From assembly GCA_014529385.2 (NCBI GenBank), contig CM043953.1, forward strand, positions 79,846,338-79,910,337: DNA of 64,000 bases, in the 5' to 3' direction. The position numbers and the translations under genes are program-made. How positions within the stretch are numbered: the stretch's first letter is position 1; the number at the start of each line of letters is the position of its first letter. Origin of the DNA: Adiantum capillus-veneris. Taxonomy: Eukaryota > Streptophyta > Polypodiopsida > Polypodiales > Pteridaceae. This document shows positions 23,719 through 34,442 of this stretch, piece after piece. The notes under the pieces are model-generated. The model was not told the origin of the DNA and ran no database searches. It saw nothing but the letters and a program-made list of their open reading frames with translations.

Positions 23719-24100
23719 CTACATTTAAAGAACATGTAGTTATCATAAGTATTGCAATAACACCACCAAACAGGGAGATGATGAAATATATATAAGGCCT
23801 ATGAGACCGAAAATTACATCATTACCTTATGTACAAAAGATATAAGTACAAAAAATATAGAAGACTAAGGTAAAAAATGATAAAATGTACACAGTAAGTG
23901 AAATGTGAAATGAAAAGAAAGAAAGACCGTATTAATGACTCTAGAGACCAAAACAGTACATACAATGATAACCTTCTCTCTCTTCTTAGAAAAATCAAAA
24001 GGGAAATAAGGGCGTCTAAGTCTCCTCCTTGGTAGGTGTGGATGTCTCATTCGACTCAAGGCCATTGCCCTATTACTCCTTTCAATATGAAGGCTTCTGA
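23719..24100. other. Intron sequence, nothing recognised
   Basis: AT-rich sequence upstream of the first recognised VPS13 exon; no further exon seen. Confidence 0.5.
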
Positions 24101-24119
24101 TGATGTATCTCTACTCATG

Positions 24120-24960
24120 TCAATGAAGTTCCTTTGGTATAACAACAATTGTACCTGGTCACTGGGTGATCTACCTTGGTGGGCCTGGCTGATGGAATCT
24201 CTCTTGCAGAATAGCTCTCCGATGTCTTTGAAGCTCCAAGATGAAGAGCCCCACCATTATAGTGCGACAATACAGAGAAATGAAATGAAATGAAATGTTA
24301 TATTGACATCTTCTAAAGGCCATATTGACCTATGAGACCAGAGTTACATCATGGTCAATCTGATACAAGGTCCGGAGAAAAAGAAAGAAAATAATTAAAC
24401 GGAAACACTACTAGAGCTATAAAAGGTGGGTATCAAGAGCCTGAGGGGTACATATACAAAAAGTGGGTATGTATCTCAAAGAATAGATACAAAATGGGGG
24501 ACAAGTGTATTAGAATCCGGAGATTGCTCGCATTGACCGCTGTCAATGTCCTCCGTGGTGAGAGTCTGCACAGGGCATCTCCGGAGGTCAGCAGATGTGC
24601 TCCTACGGTATAACAACACTCCTACTCGGTAGTTGGGTGATCTGCCTAGATGGGCATGGCTGATGGGATCTCTCCTCTTGCAGAATAGCTCTCCAACATC
24701 TTTGAAGATCTAAGAGGAAGAGCCCCACGCATCTCTGTAGCCTCACCATTACAGTGATGATAATATAGAGAGAGGTCAGCAAACGTGCTCCTATGGTATA
24801 ACAACACTCGTACTGTCATTGAGTGATCTGCCTCGGGGGGAGTGATTGATGGGATCTCTCCTCTTGTACAAAAGCTCTCCCAACATCTTTGAAGCTCCAA
24901 GAGGAAGAACCCCAAGCGTCTCTGTAGCCCCACCATTACAATGATGACAATTGAGGGAGA
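24120..24960 (-). repeat. About 188-bp tandem repeat, three units
   Basis: Marker ggtataacaaca recurs at about 24136, 24607 and 24796; units 2 and 3 are adjacent and unit 1 is separated by a LINE tail. The minus-strand translation resembles the LINE C-terminal domain (LGFFLLELQR), so the repeat may derive from ORF2. Confidence 0.75.
24274..24581 (-). mobile_element. Minus-strand LINE 3' end
   Basis: Plus-strand gaaatgaaatgaaatg at 24280-24297 is the reverse complement of the ATTTC tail, followed by the reverse complement of the family hairpin (24305-24338). It interrupts the tandem repeat. One of the few copies of this family in minus orientation. Confidence 0.85.
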
Positions 24961-25161
24961 GGCCAGCACACATGGTACTAGTTCCTAGACCGAGACCCTT
25001 AGAACTTGTTTAGAAGCCCATCAACCTCATCAACCATACCTCCACATACGACATCACCCATTCCTCCCTCCGGTTCCATATCTTCAAGATCACCTTCTCC
25101 AGTAAAGCTCTCTCCTATTCTGCTACAGCAGGCTACTGAGCAACAGGATTAGCAAGGGGCC

Positions 25162-25719
25162 ATGGAGCCGTTGCCTAGCGTTTTGGCTAAGGTAAACATC
25201 AAGTTCCCTACATTCAAAGGACTCTCTTTAGAAGATGCCGACGACCATGTAAGGAGGTTTGTATCTCTCTGTAGGGGTCTGGGTCTTAACAGGGAAGATG
25301 CCTATATTGGTACTCTTTCCATCCACCTTGGATGGCTTAGCAGACAAATGGTACAACCAGTTTGCAGAGAACCATTTTGCAACTTGGGCAACCTTAAGAC
25401 AACAGTTCTGTGCAGCTTTCAGGCCAGGTGACTACCAAGAGAAAGTGTTGGATGAGTTGGCCAACATGGTGCTCCAGCCAGAGGAGACCTTTGCAAAACT
25501 TATGACGAAAAGCAAGTCTCTGGTTGCCAAGCTTCCCCAGCAACCAGGTGAATTTATGGTTAAGAAGTGGGTAGAGAAGGCGCTTCCCAAAACTTCTCAG
25601 CAAAAATTACGAGAGAGCCTCTGACCCGGCGCCACTCTCGAGGAATTCATCGCAGCTGCTAATAGGATAGAGGGGGCTAGCAAGCTGTTCACCAACTCCT
25701 CTCAGGTAGAAAACACCTC
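25162..25719 (+). pseudogene. Retrotransposon gag, N-terminal part
   Basis: Starts MEPLPSVLAKVNIKFPTFKG; after a frameshift near 25310 continues with DKWYNQFAENHFATWATL and RQQFCAAF, the usual retrotrans_gag core. A TGA at 25622 interrupts it. It stops at the insertion site of the small LTR element and resumes at 28741. Confidence 0.85.
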
Positions 25720-26429
25720 TATCACAAGGCGGGCACCACGTGCCAATAGAAAAGAACAGACTGAACAAACTTTTAGCACTTCAATAACAACTGAATTGAA
25801 AGAGAGAGAGACGACACGCGACATGGAGTGGCGGAATTCCACCCCAGAGAGTATCGGTCCCAAACCTTGGCGCCCCTTTCGGTATTTCTTTATATTATTG
25901 CCAATTCACAAAGTACAACAGCCGAGGAGCATCTGCTCTGCAATCTGCGCGCTAAAAAGTGCCAAAGAGGGCCCCCAAGGCTCATATTTAAAGGCCCAAA
26001 GCCTAAAAGCATCAAATATGAAAAGCTCACCCTAAACCCCAAAAAATCACTTTCCTAAAATTTCGGGATTTCCCTAAAAATCCGCCGCGAATTCCGGGAC
26101 GTCCGTACAGGTGCCACATCATCATATTTTGATGTGCAAAGTCTTTTGAGTGTGTTCTGCTTTATTTTTAATGCCTTTATGTCACTTGGGGCCCCATCGG
26201 ATGGGGTCCCCATAAGTTGGTAGGACTTCTTCTGTTGCTTGTTCTTCTTAGCGTTTCTAGAATTAGGGTTTGCAGGTTTTAGTTTTAGGGTTTGCAGGTT
26301 TTAGGATTAGGGTTTCTAGAATTAGGGTTTCTGGCAAAAATTAGGGTTAGGGTTTCTGCTCTCGGTCAGCCACATCATCTGTAAGTTGGCTCCATTCTTT
26401 AGGCTTTGACACGTCAACAGTTTGTTAAA
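25720..26429 (-). repeat. 3' LTR of family 2 element
   Basis: Pairs with 28038-28740, with a handful of differences and short indels. Includes ggcgcccctttcggtatttc (about 25869-25888) and several AGGGTTT/CCCTAA motifs (26255-26360). Confidence 0.92.
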
Positions 26430-26447
26430 TCTCCCCTTCTTGAAAGA
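26430..26447 (-). other. Polypurine tract
   Basis: On the minus strand a purine run (aagaaggggaga) lies directly upstream of the 3' LTR, the expected primer for plus-strand DNA synthesis. Confidence 0.75.
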
Positions 26448-26529
26448 GAGTAATCGTTCGCGATTACAGCATATCTGCAAAACAACTCAAGTTAGCTCAA
26501 AAATTTCCGAGGGTCATTTCCGAGGGACA

Positions 26530-26705
26530 ATCAGTTTCCTCTTTTTATTAAGGAGTTAGCTTCTCCTTTTTGCTCTTTTGATCAAGGAGTTAGCCTCTCC
26601 TTTTGGCTGTTTTGATCAAGGAGTTAACTTCTCCTTTCTACTCTTTTGATCAAGGAGTTAGCTTCTCCTTTCTGCTCTTTTGATCCAGGAGTTAGCTTTT
26701 CCTTT
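26530..26705 (+). repeat. 34-bp hairpin-forming tandem repeat
   Basis: Five copies of a unit around gatcaaggagttagcttc; each contains aaggag and ctcctt as an inverted pair. Confidence 0.88.
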
Positions 26706-27041
26706 CGTCTAGATCGGAACTCTTGATATTCCGGCGTAGTAAAATTAGCCATCACACCTAGACCGTACTGATCTTCCACGGGTGTCTTGATGCACTGAAA
26801 TTACATACCTAAGTAATCTCATCCAATGAGGAATCTCATCCAATTAGGAATATTCAATAATTGGCACATCACAATGCAACACAAATAATTACATATGCAT
26901 GTTACACAAGACACAACAAACAGCGCCGCTGAGCACTCCCCCGAGACAAACGGTCTGCGGTATAAAGCTACTCAACGACTACCTCGTCACTCCCCCCGCA
27001 AACAACCTAAAAAGCCATGAGCTTAGAGGACTGTACAACCA

Positions 27042-27190
27042 AACGCTCCCCAAGCATTGGCCTGCGTCGTTCGGAGCTTTTCTAGCATACAACGAAACGC
27101 TCCCCAGGCATCGGCCTGCGTCGTTCGGAGCTTTTCTAGCATACAACGAAACGCTCCCCAGGCATCGGCCTGCGTCGTTCCGAGGTTCAA
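27042..27190 (-). repeat. 54-bp tandem repeat, about 2.7 units
   Basis: Unit begins aaacgctccccaggcatcgg. On the minus strand it is open and encodes an 18-residue repeat (NDAGRCLGSVSLYARKAP). Confidence 0.9.
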
Positions 27191-27595
27191 ACAATACCAA
27201 AACAATATTTCTCACTTCTCCACCCGGGAGTAAAAATCACCAATCAATGAAACCAGTATTGAAACCAGAGTCAAACATTTCAAATCGGCACCCAAACAGG
27301 TTCAAAACAGATACCATCCATTTCAAACAAATTCCAAACAGGATCATCAAACAAGATCAAACAAAACTCAAACTTAAAAAACAATCTCGACATTAGTCGA
27401 GCTCGAAAAGTCGACTGACTTTCCATCTTGAAACCTGCACCAAAAATTAGGGTTAGGTTCCTTCCATGAGGTCGTAGCCGAGCACGGCATGGTCCATCAG
27501 CTCTTGGACAGACAGTGTTTCTTTGGCGGCGATGGTAGTCCCAAGAGATAGCAATCACACTAAACCTCCAAGGTCATCTGCTCGTGAAGAGACAT

Positions 27596-27853
27596 CTACT
27601 GGGAGATGTCGAGAAACTTCAAGTTATAATCTGCTAGGGTTTCCATGGCAAGCATTTCAGGATACCCCACTCTGCCAGAAGTTGCACTCCGAAGGGAGAT
27701 GTCAGAAACCATATAACTTCGGGCAAAAATTTTCTTGAAAGCTTGCCAAGTACTTGGAGTATGCTGCTTGGTAGCTGTAGACATCAACATCTGCATGGCA
27801 CTGCTTCTAAGAAAAACAGTGACTTGAAACAAATCCGGATCCTTCTCTTGCAA
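27596..27853 (-). pseudogene. Gag remnant in family 2 element
   Basis: 85-codon frame with TWQAFKKIFARSYM, reminiscent of the gag core (WxxFxxxFxxxY). Too short and isolated to function. Confidence 0.45.
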
Positions 27854-28020
27854 GGGATCTTAATTGGCTTATGCCCTGTAAGACATGAGCGGTGAAGACG
27901 GAAGCGCCCGATGTGCGATGACGTAAGGGTGGGAGTGGCTGATACCTCAAATATAATTCAATTTCAATAGCTTTGTCTGCTCTTTTGTAGGACTGGTATG
28001 CTTTCAGAAAAGCACACGCC

Positions 28021-28036
28021 TGATGCTCTGATACCA
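28021..28036 (-). other. Primer-binding site (initiator tRNA-Met type)
   Basis: Minus strand reads TGGTATCAGAGCATCA one base from the LTR; TGGTATCAGAGC is the standard complement of plant initiator tRNA-Met. It fixes the element as minus strand with its 5' LTR on the right. Confidence 0.88.
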
Positions 28037-28037
28037 C

Positions 28038-28740
28038 TATCACAAGGCGGGCACCACGTGCCAATAGAAACGAACAGACTGAACAAACTTTTAGCACTTC
28101 AATAACAACTGAATTGAAAGAGAGAGAGACGACACGCGACATGGAGTGGCGGAATTCCACCCCAGAGAGTATTGGCCCCAAACCTTGGCGCCCCTTTCGG
28201 TATTTCTTTATATTACTGCCAATTCACAAAGTACAACAACCGAGGAGCACCTGCTCTGCAATCTACGCGCTAAAAAGTGCCAAAGAGGGCCCCCAAGGCT
28301 CATATTTAAAGGCCCAAAGCCTAAAAGCATCAAATATGAAAAGCTCACCCCAAAAAATCGGGATTTCCCTAAAAATCCGCCGCGAATTCCGGGACGTCCG
28401 TACAGGTGCCACATCATCATATTTTGATGTGCAAAGTCTTGAGTGTGTTCTACTTTATTTTTAATGCCTTTATGTCACTTGGGGCCCCATCGGACGGCGT
28501 CCCCATAAGTTGGTAGGACTTCTTCTTCTGTTGCTTGTTCTTCTTAGCGTTTCTAGAATTAGGGTTTGCAGGTTTTATGGTTAGGGTTTCCAAAATTAGG
28601 GTTTGCAGGTTTTAGGATTAGGGTTTCTAGAATTAGGGTTTTTGGCAAAAATTAGGGTTAGGGTTTCTGCTCTCGGGCAGCCACATCATCTGTAAGTTGG
28701 CTCCATTCTTTAGGCTTTGACACGTCAACAGTTTGTTACA
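28038..28740 (-). repeat. 5' LTR of family 2 element
   Basis: Ends gtttgttaca next to the acctc duplication. Contains the shared ggcgcccctttcggtatttc block near 28187 and the AGGGTTT-rich segment at 28555-28670. Confidence 0.92.
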
Positions 28741-29823
28741 ACCTCAATGTTTTCGGAAAGTCCTTCTAATCCAATAACTTCTTTACGCAGGGAACTGGAA
28801 GCCCTAAAGTTACAGAGAGCTCTTATAGAGGAGAAGTCAATCTCCCTCAGACAGGAGAAGCCCCCACAACACGACGCTTTGGATCAAATAAAGAGAGAGC
28901 TAGAAGACCTTAGGTCTCAGCAGGAGATTAAGGCTATGGTATGGTGCAGCCCATGCCGCTCTCTAGGACACCCTCCACAGGACTGTCCCCTTCGGGTTTA
29001 CTGCCACTTTTGTGAGAAGTCTGGTCATGAGGACAAGGATTGCTACTATCTCAAGGGATTGCGACAAATACAACAAACCCTTGGTCATACTCTTCAACAA
29101 GGGACATCTCCGACATCCAACATGGTTTCTCCCTGTGGCCATCCACACCATATACCACCGTTGCTGATAGCCCCTCCTATGCAAGGTATGCAAAGTACTT
29201 TTCCGTCTCAGAGCTTTTATCATACCCATGCTCCCTCATCCCCTCAAAACTTCTATGCCTCCACCTCCAACTCCATGCACCAGGAGCAAGGACCACCTCA
29301 TCCGTCGACTCGCCCTTTGAATCGGCCCATTTTGTGCTACAGATGCCGGGAATATGGGCATTACCAAAGCAAATGCCCCGTGCCAAAAGGGTCCCCTCCT
29401 TGCCGTCGTTGCCCTGAAACGAAGGATCACTAGAGTAAGGATTTCCCTAAACTTCATGCATCCACGGCTTCAAACTCAAGTCAAAGCTAGAATGATTTTG
29501 CCTTTCCCAAGCTCAACTTGATAGCAGTGACCACCGTTTCTCAGTCGCCCCCTTCTACCCACGTGGTTACCCCTCAAAATAAGCCGCCGCAGTTGGCAGA
29601 GGAGCCATCGGGCGTCCTCACCCGGGCCCAGAGAGACGCTCTTGGTCTTAACATTCCAACAAGTTCAACTCCCCCACACATTCTCACACCAGTGGATGCC
29701 CAACCTTCAGTTGCAAACAAGCCATCCCCCAGTGCCATGAAGGAATCCAAATCTTTGCTCTCCGATTTTGATGAAGCTTTCCCGATCTACAGAAGATCAA
29801 GGTACCAGAGAAACAACAGGTAG
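28741..29823 (+). pseudogene. Gag, zinc-knuckle region
   Basis: Continues the gag of 25162-25719. A coiled-coil-like stretch (residues after 28780) leads into CHFCEKSGHEDKDC and CYRCREYGHYQSKC, CCHC-type nucleic-acid binding knuckles. Two in-frame TAG codons (29431-29433 and about 29488) sit where CAG would be expected, then a frameshift near 29790 leads into the protease frame. Confidence 0.85.
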
Positions 29824-29852
29824 AAAAAGAGAAGCTTACAGCAGAGACAGTC

Positions 29853-30660
29853 TTGAAGAACACTTTCCGACGAGTGTCCCTCTATGACATGCTGCTAGAT
29901 GCGAATTTTAGAAGTGACACCCTTGCGTCACTTTACCCCGAAATAAGTCCTAGTGGCGGGCACCTCCCAGTGCGACCATCAGAGTCCTATATGATATACA
30001 ATCCCGCTGCTCCACTCACTGATTATAGAAGCCCTCGCCTGACAGTGTCCGTGTTGGGTCGGCAATTCTTAGGAGTGATAGTGGATGGTGGATCTGGCAT
30101 CAACTTGATGCCCGAGTTCACTATGTTAGCTCTAGGTCTACAGCCTACTCGCCCTGCTCCCTTCACAGTTACATTGGCTGACCAGCGGATAGTCTACCCA
30201 GTGGGCATAGTGGACAATGTGCCTCTGCAGGTACAAGACTTTACTTTTAACTTGGATTTTGTTGTGGTTCGTCTTCCCCAAGTTGACGGCGGATTTCCCT
30301 TGCTCATTGGACGACCATGGCTGCGACACACTAAAGCACTTCATGATTGGGAAAATGACGCAATGTGGATACATACTTCTAGCTCCCCGATGCAACCCAT
30401 TCTCTTAGAAGGAGGTATGGATCCAGTGGTGCAACAAGTTTCTTTGTCAATGGAAACCAACCCTGAACAAGAACAACCTACTACACCTGAAGGGTCATAC
30501 GAAGATCTGCTGGAGTGGTTGGAGGCTACCAAATCTATGCCTTGTTATGGAGTCTCTATTCACTCTTTGCCTGAAGGTACACCCTCAGTAATTAAACCTA
30601 ATAAGCCACATGAGCCTATGAAGAAGCATAGAAGCAGTAAGAAATCTCCTCTACAGGAGT
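29853..30660 (+). CDS. Retroviral-type aspartic protease domain
   Basis: Open frame (which runs on spuriously to 31295) with VIVDGGSGINLMPEF, the D-G-G-S active-site form of some Ty3 elements, and GFPLLIGRPWLR, the matching C-terminal strand. Processes the gag polyprotein in intact elements. The following proline run (from 30664) and everything after it is low-complexity DNA, not protein. Confidence 0.8.
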
Positions 30661-30663
30661 TCA

Positions 30664-30707
30664 CCCCCCCCCCACCCCCCCCCACCCCCCCCCCCCCTCC
30701 TCAAACC
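30664..30707 (+). repeat. Poly-C tract
   Basis: Nearly pure C over about 44 bases. Confidence 0.95.
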
Positions 30708-31129
30708 TCAACCCCTTTGGTGTCTGCTTCTTCTCCGACCAGAACAAAGCTCTCCTCTGTGTCTAGCAAAATCCCTTCACAGAGCCCGTCCTGCAAGATG
30801 AATTCCAAGATCATGATAGCTATCTTGCTCATGATAGCTGTGTGCTACTTACTTGCCCCTAGCTACCCCTATCCCCGTGACCCTACACACGATAGAATGC
30901 CCACATCCTTAGGGTTCACAGTTGTGGCAAAGAGATCATCAAGAGCGCCGAACAGTGTTATTCCCATCATCTACAAGAGTCACCAAAACAAAAGAAAGCA
31001 GGCACTAACGCTATCCCCTGTTGCTGTAGGCTCTTGGCAGCAGGCCCTCCTCCATTGGTGCTGGCTCCTACATTCAATTGTTCAGCGGCCGATGGAGGTG
31101 GAGCTGGGCCAAGAGCAGCTGCAGATGAG

Positions 31130-32098
31130 CTCCATCATCCCCACCACTCCTCGTCCCCTCCCTTGCCCTCACCCTTACCCAATTTACCCTCGCCCCTACC
31201 CACCCCCTCCCTTGCCCTCGCCACTATCCAATTACCCCTCCTCGACCCTACCCTCCCTTCACACCCCCTCGCCCCCTACCCACCACTCTCCCTAGTCCCT
31301 TCCCCTCACCAACCCTCGCCTAGTCCCCCTCACCACCCCTCGTCCCTCGTCCCCCCCCTCACTTGCCCTCGCCCTTGCCCTTCCCTCGCCCTCCCCCTCC
31401 CCTATCCCCTCGCCCTCCCCCCTCGTCCTCACCAAACCTTGCCCCTAGTCCCTCCCCTCACTTGCCCTCGCCCTTGCCCTTCCCTCGCCCCTCGCCCTCC
31501 CCCTCCCCCTTCCCTATCCCCTCGCGCTTCCCTATTCCCTCGCCCCTCGTCCTCACCAACCCTCGCCCTAGTCCCCCTCACCACCCCTCGCCCCTCGTCC
31601 TCACCAACCCTCGCCCTAGTCCCCCTCACCACCCCTCGCCCCTAGTCCCTCCCCTTGCCCTTGCCCTCGCCCTCCCTCACCCCTACCCAAATTTTCCCTC
31701 CCTTCGCCCCTTACCCACCCCCTCACCAGCCCTCGCCCCTAACCTCACCCTCATCAGCTCTCGCTCCCCCCCCCCCTCTCCCTCGCCCCTACTCACCCCT
31801 CACCAGCCCTCGCCCATACTCTTTCACCAGCTCTCGCCCCCTCCTCTCTCTCCCTCGCCCCTACCCACCCCTCACCAGCCCTTGCCCCTACTCTTTCCCT
31901 CGTCCCTACCCTCCCCCTCACACCCCCTCGCCCCCTCTCACCAGCTCTTGCCCCCCTCTCTCCCCCTCGCCCCTACCCACCCCCTCACCAGCCCTCGCCC
32001 TACCCTTTCCCCCTCGCCCGTACCCTCCATCTCACCTTCCCCTCGCCCCTACCCACCCCCTCACCTTCCCCTCGCCCCTACCCAGCACCCCTCTCCAC
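31130..32098 (+). repeat. C-rich minisatellite (CCCTCGCCCCTA-like)
   Basis: Nearly 1 kb of degenerate units such as ccctcgcccctacccacccc, almost devoid of purines on the plus strand. The complementary strand has dense G-runs able to form quadruplexes. Long frames here are artefacts of composition. Confidence 0.92.
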
Positions 32099-32102
32099 CA
32101 TC

Positions 32103-32745
32103 AGGCAGCTGATTTGCTGACAAAAATCGGTCAATATCATCTACATCTAGAAGAAGACATAATCCATCCTCTATGGCAATTCTAGCTGCTAGCATCGGCT
32201 CCTGTTCTAAAGGCCTCTCTGACATCTTCAAGCTTAAAGCTTCACTGCATCCTTCTGCTTGGCCAGAATAGTCCTCAACTTCCAACAATGGTCAAGGTCT
32301 CCTAATTGAGGAGAAAGGGACCCTTCCTAGTCCATCCACTGGAAGAAAAGTTGGCTGCATCACTGGGGCACGTCTGTGGGAAGGTGAGTCACGAAGATGA
32401 GACGGAGCAAAATAAAAGTCACATCTTTGTCCACCTGCAAGCTTGGCTTGAGCAGCTTGATGATAGTAATCATCAATGTACAAATCAGTACTGTGTGTTG
32501 CCGCAAGCTGTAGTTTTGCAATACTTTCAATTTCCTTTGCTGACATTTATTTCGACCTAAATTGCTGACGAGAATTACTTCTGTTCGGAAGGTTTGCTGA
32601 ATCAAATGGACCTTGTTGATAGGCATGTCCTGGTAACCTGTTTCGTTGTTGCATTTCATGGCGAAAATCTCTTGCATCACTTGTATTATAATGATGATGT
32701 TCAGTAGGCTTCTGTAGCATAGCTGGACCAGGTCATTTTCGTCTC
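32103..32745 (-). pseudogene. PAT1: PAT1 (mRNA decapping activator) gene fragment
   Basis: Minus-strand translation gives RHEMQQRNRLPGHAYQQGPF, then after a stop MSAKEIESIAKLQLAATHS, YIDDYYHQAAQAK, and [20 protein letters not shown] with [11 protein letters not shown]. These follow the order of the conserved middle region of plant PAT1 proteins (PatL family; from memory), which promote decapping of mRNAs. The TAA at about 32544-32546 stands just before the MSAKEIE segment, where plant PAT1 usually has a tyrosine. The fragment ends abruptly at the minisatellite (32098) and has no intron within about 640 bp. Interpreted as a captured or degraded fragment; a retrocopy is possible. Confidence 0.75.
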
Positions 32746-33599
32746 ACTAAGGTTATGGAGGATAAAGATGCGCTGGATCCAAACCGAGCGTATCTCTTTT
32801 CTATGGAGCTTTATTCTGTTTTGCCAATTGTGATACTTGGATTATGCAATCATACTGAGTCCCGCCTATCCAAAGGCTTAAACGTTTGTAAGCAGTGCAA
32901 TGTGTTTAAACTCCACTTTTGGGCCTAGACCCTGCTTCAAGAAAGATGTACAGATGCAATACCTAATGGTCTTCTTTCACAGTTTTTTCAGTATTCCCTC
33001 TCGCCGAGAGGGTGAGCGGTCTTGTGGCGGGCAACCTGTATAGCAGGCTACAGTGTCACTTTCACAGGACACAGTTAGTACAGTTGGTCTAGGCTGGTTC
33101 ACACTGGACGGACCCTCTGGGTTGGGGAGTGACACGTGGCAGGGTACCGACGGTGGTCTAGTGGACATCGTGGCCAGGTCAGCGCATGGATGACATTTAT
33201 GAGCCGTTGGTGGCTCTTTATGGTGGTACATATGAGTAGTAATGGTTGGTCATCGGGATTATCTTCTTCACCTCTGGTCCAACGACGTAGTCGTCTAGAG
33301 TGAGTCTATACACAGAGCACGTCTTCACCATCCCGTCACATCTGAGCCTAGACACTCCCATTGTACCTGTGAGTCTTGGGCTGGAGCTGAGTGTGCTGCC
33401 AAGCCAGAGTTTGTATCAGTCTTCAAGATAGTCGAGTCATATGTTCTAGTCTGCTGTTGTGCCTTTGTGAGCTCTGTCGATGTCTATTGTTTCCTTTCTT
33501 TTCAGTCTGTTTGAGTGAGATTGTCACGCACATTGCACTGAGGACCACCCACTGTAGAGAGCACGACACATTATCCGCGCTACAATTAGCTGAAGTCTA
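32746..33599. other. Unassigned sequence
   Basis: No coding similarity, repeat or element ends recognised. Confidence 0.5.
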
Positions 33600-33912
33600 A
33601 CATAACCATTGAGATTGGAAGAGCAGGACGTCCGCGTCTACGAGGGGCGCCACAACATCAATGGAGGCTCCATCAGAGGATCAAGACTATTCTAGCATGA
33701 CATGGGAGACGCCCAGTACGGCTATTTACAGAGGCGGACAACGACGATGCTCTTCAGCGCGACTCATGCAATCCATTCTCGGATATTGATACCATGCTGG
33801 GCATCCTCGGACATTGGTACCCAAACATTGTATTAGATCCACCAAGATTGTATCAGTTTGGTCTCAAGTCATTGTGGCCTTTTGAAGACAACATTTCATA
33901 TCTCTCTCTGGA
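33600..33912 (+). mobile_element. 5'-truncated LINE 3' end
   Basis: Begins in the basic C-terminus of ORF2, then 3' UTR with hairpin at 33861-33889 and a short, degenerate tail. Confidence 0.82.
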
Positions 33913-33941
33913 AAAGGAGCCAGTGCCTCGATTGTTTTCTC

Positions 33942-33948
33942 TTTTTTT

Positions 33949-33979
<31 letters not shown>

Positions 33980-33995
33980 GGGGGGAGGGGGGGGG
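33942..33995 (+). repeat. T17-G36 homopolymer junction
   Basis: A T run followed by a G run interrupted by one A. Followed by a 46-bp tandem duplication (34003-34075, ttgctattgttgcaagtcct). Confidence 0.9.
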
Positions 33996-34299
33996 CTTGC
34001 TATTGTTGCAAGTCCTCTGCGCCTAAAAATAACCCTAGACCCCTGCTATTGTTGCAAGTCCTCTGTGCCTAGAATAATCCTCTAGGGCATCACTTCACGC
34101 ACAGGATTGGTAAATTGCGACCGCATGATAGCTTGTGCACATACTCTCCAACTTATTCTATCAGAAGAGATCTAATCGATATAGAAATATCCGAAAGGAG
34201 ACACTCATAGTGGCAATCAAGGCCATCTCAACTATGTCTAGGAGCATTCCGCTCCAACATCTTATATAACATCTTCAAAGAACTCTCTAATATAACATC

Positions 34300-34442
<143 letters not shown>

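Larger units (their letters stand above)
25720..28740 (-). mobile_element. Small LTR retrotransposon (family 2), probably non-autonomous
   Basis: Two LTRs of about 705 bp (25720-26429, 28038-28740) enclose only 1.6 kb. Target duplication acctc on both sides (25715-25719, 28741-28745). A minus-strand primer-binding site beside the right LTR shows the element runs right to left. The inside holds only a gag remnant and two tandem repeat arrays, so replication proteins must come from elsewhere. Confidence 0.92.
25010..30660 (+). mobile_element. Ty3-like gag/protease element, interrupted
   Basis: Plus-strand gag (25162-25719 continuing at 28741) and protease (about 30030-30390), with no RT, RNase H or integrase found afterwards; the sequence runs into a C-rich tract at 30664. 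No LTRs were recognised at the ends. It was interrupted by a smaller LTR element (25720-28740). It could be a truncated element or a gag-PR-only non-autonomous type. Confidence 0.75.

Noticed and set aside
26530-27190. CRISPR array
   Set aside because: Repeats are directly adjacent with no unique spacers, and they lie within a plant LTR element.
31034-32185. Long proline/serine-rich open frames
   Set aside because: They overlap in several frames and follow only from the C-rich minisatellite; no domain or credible start.
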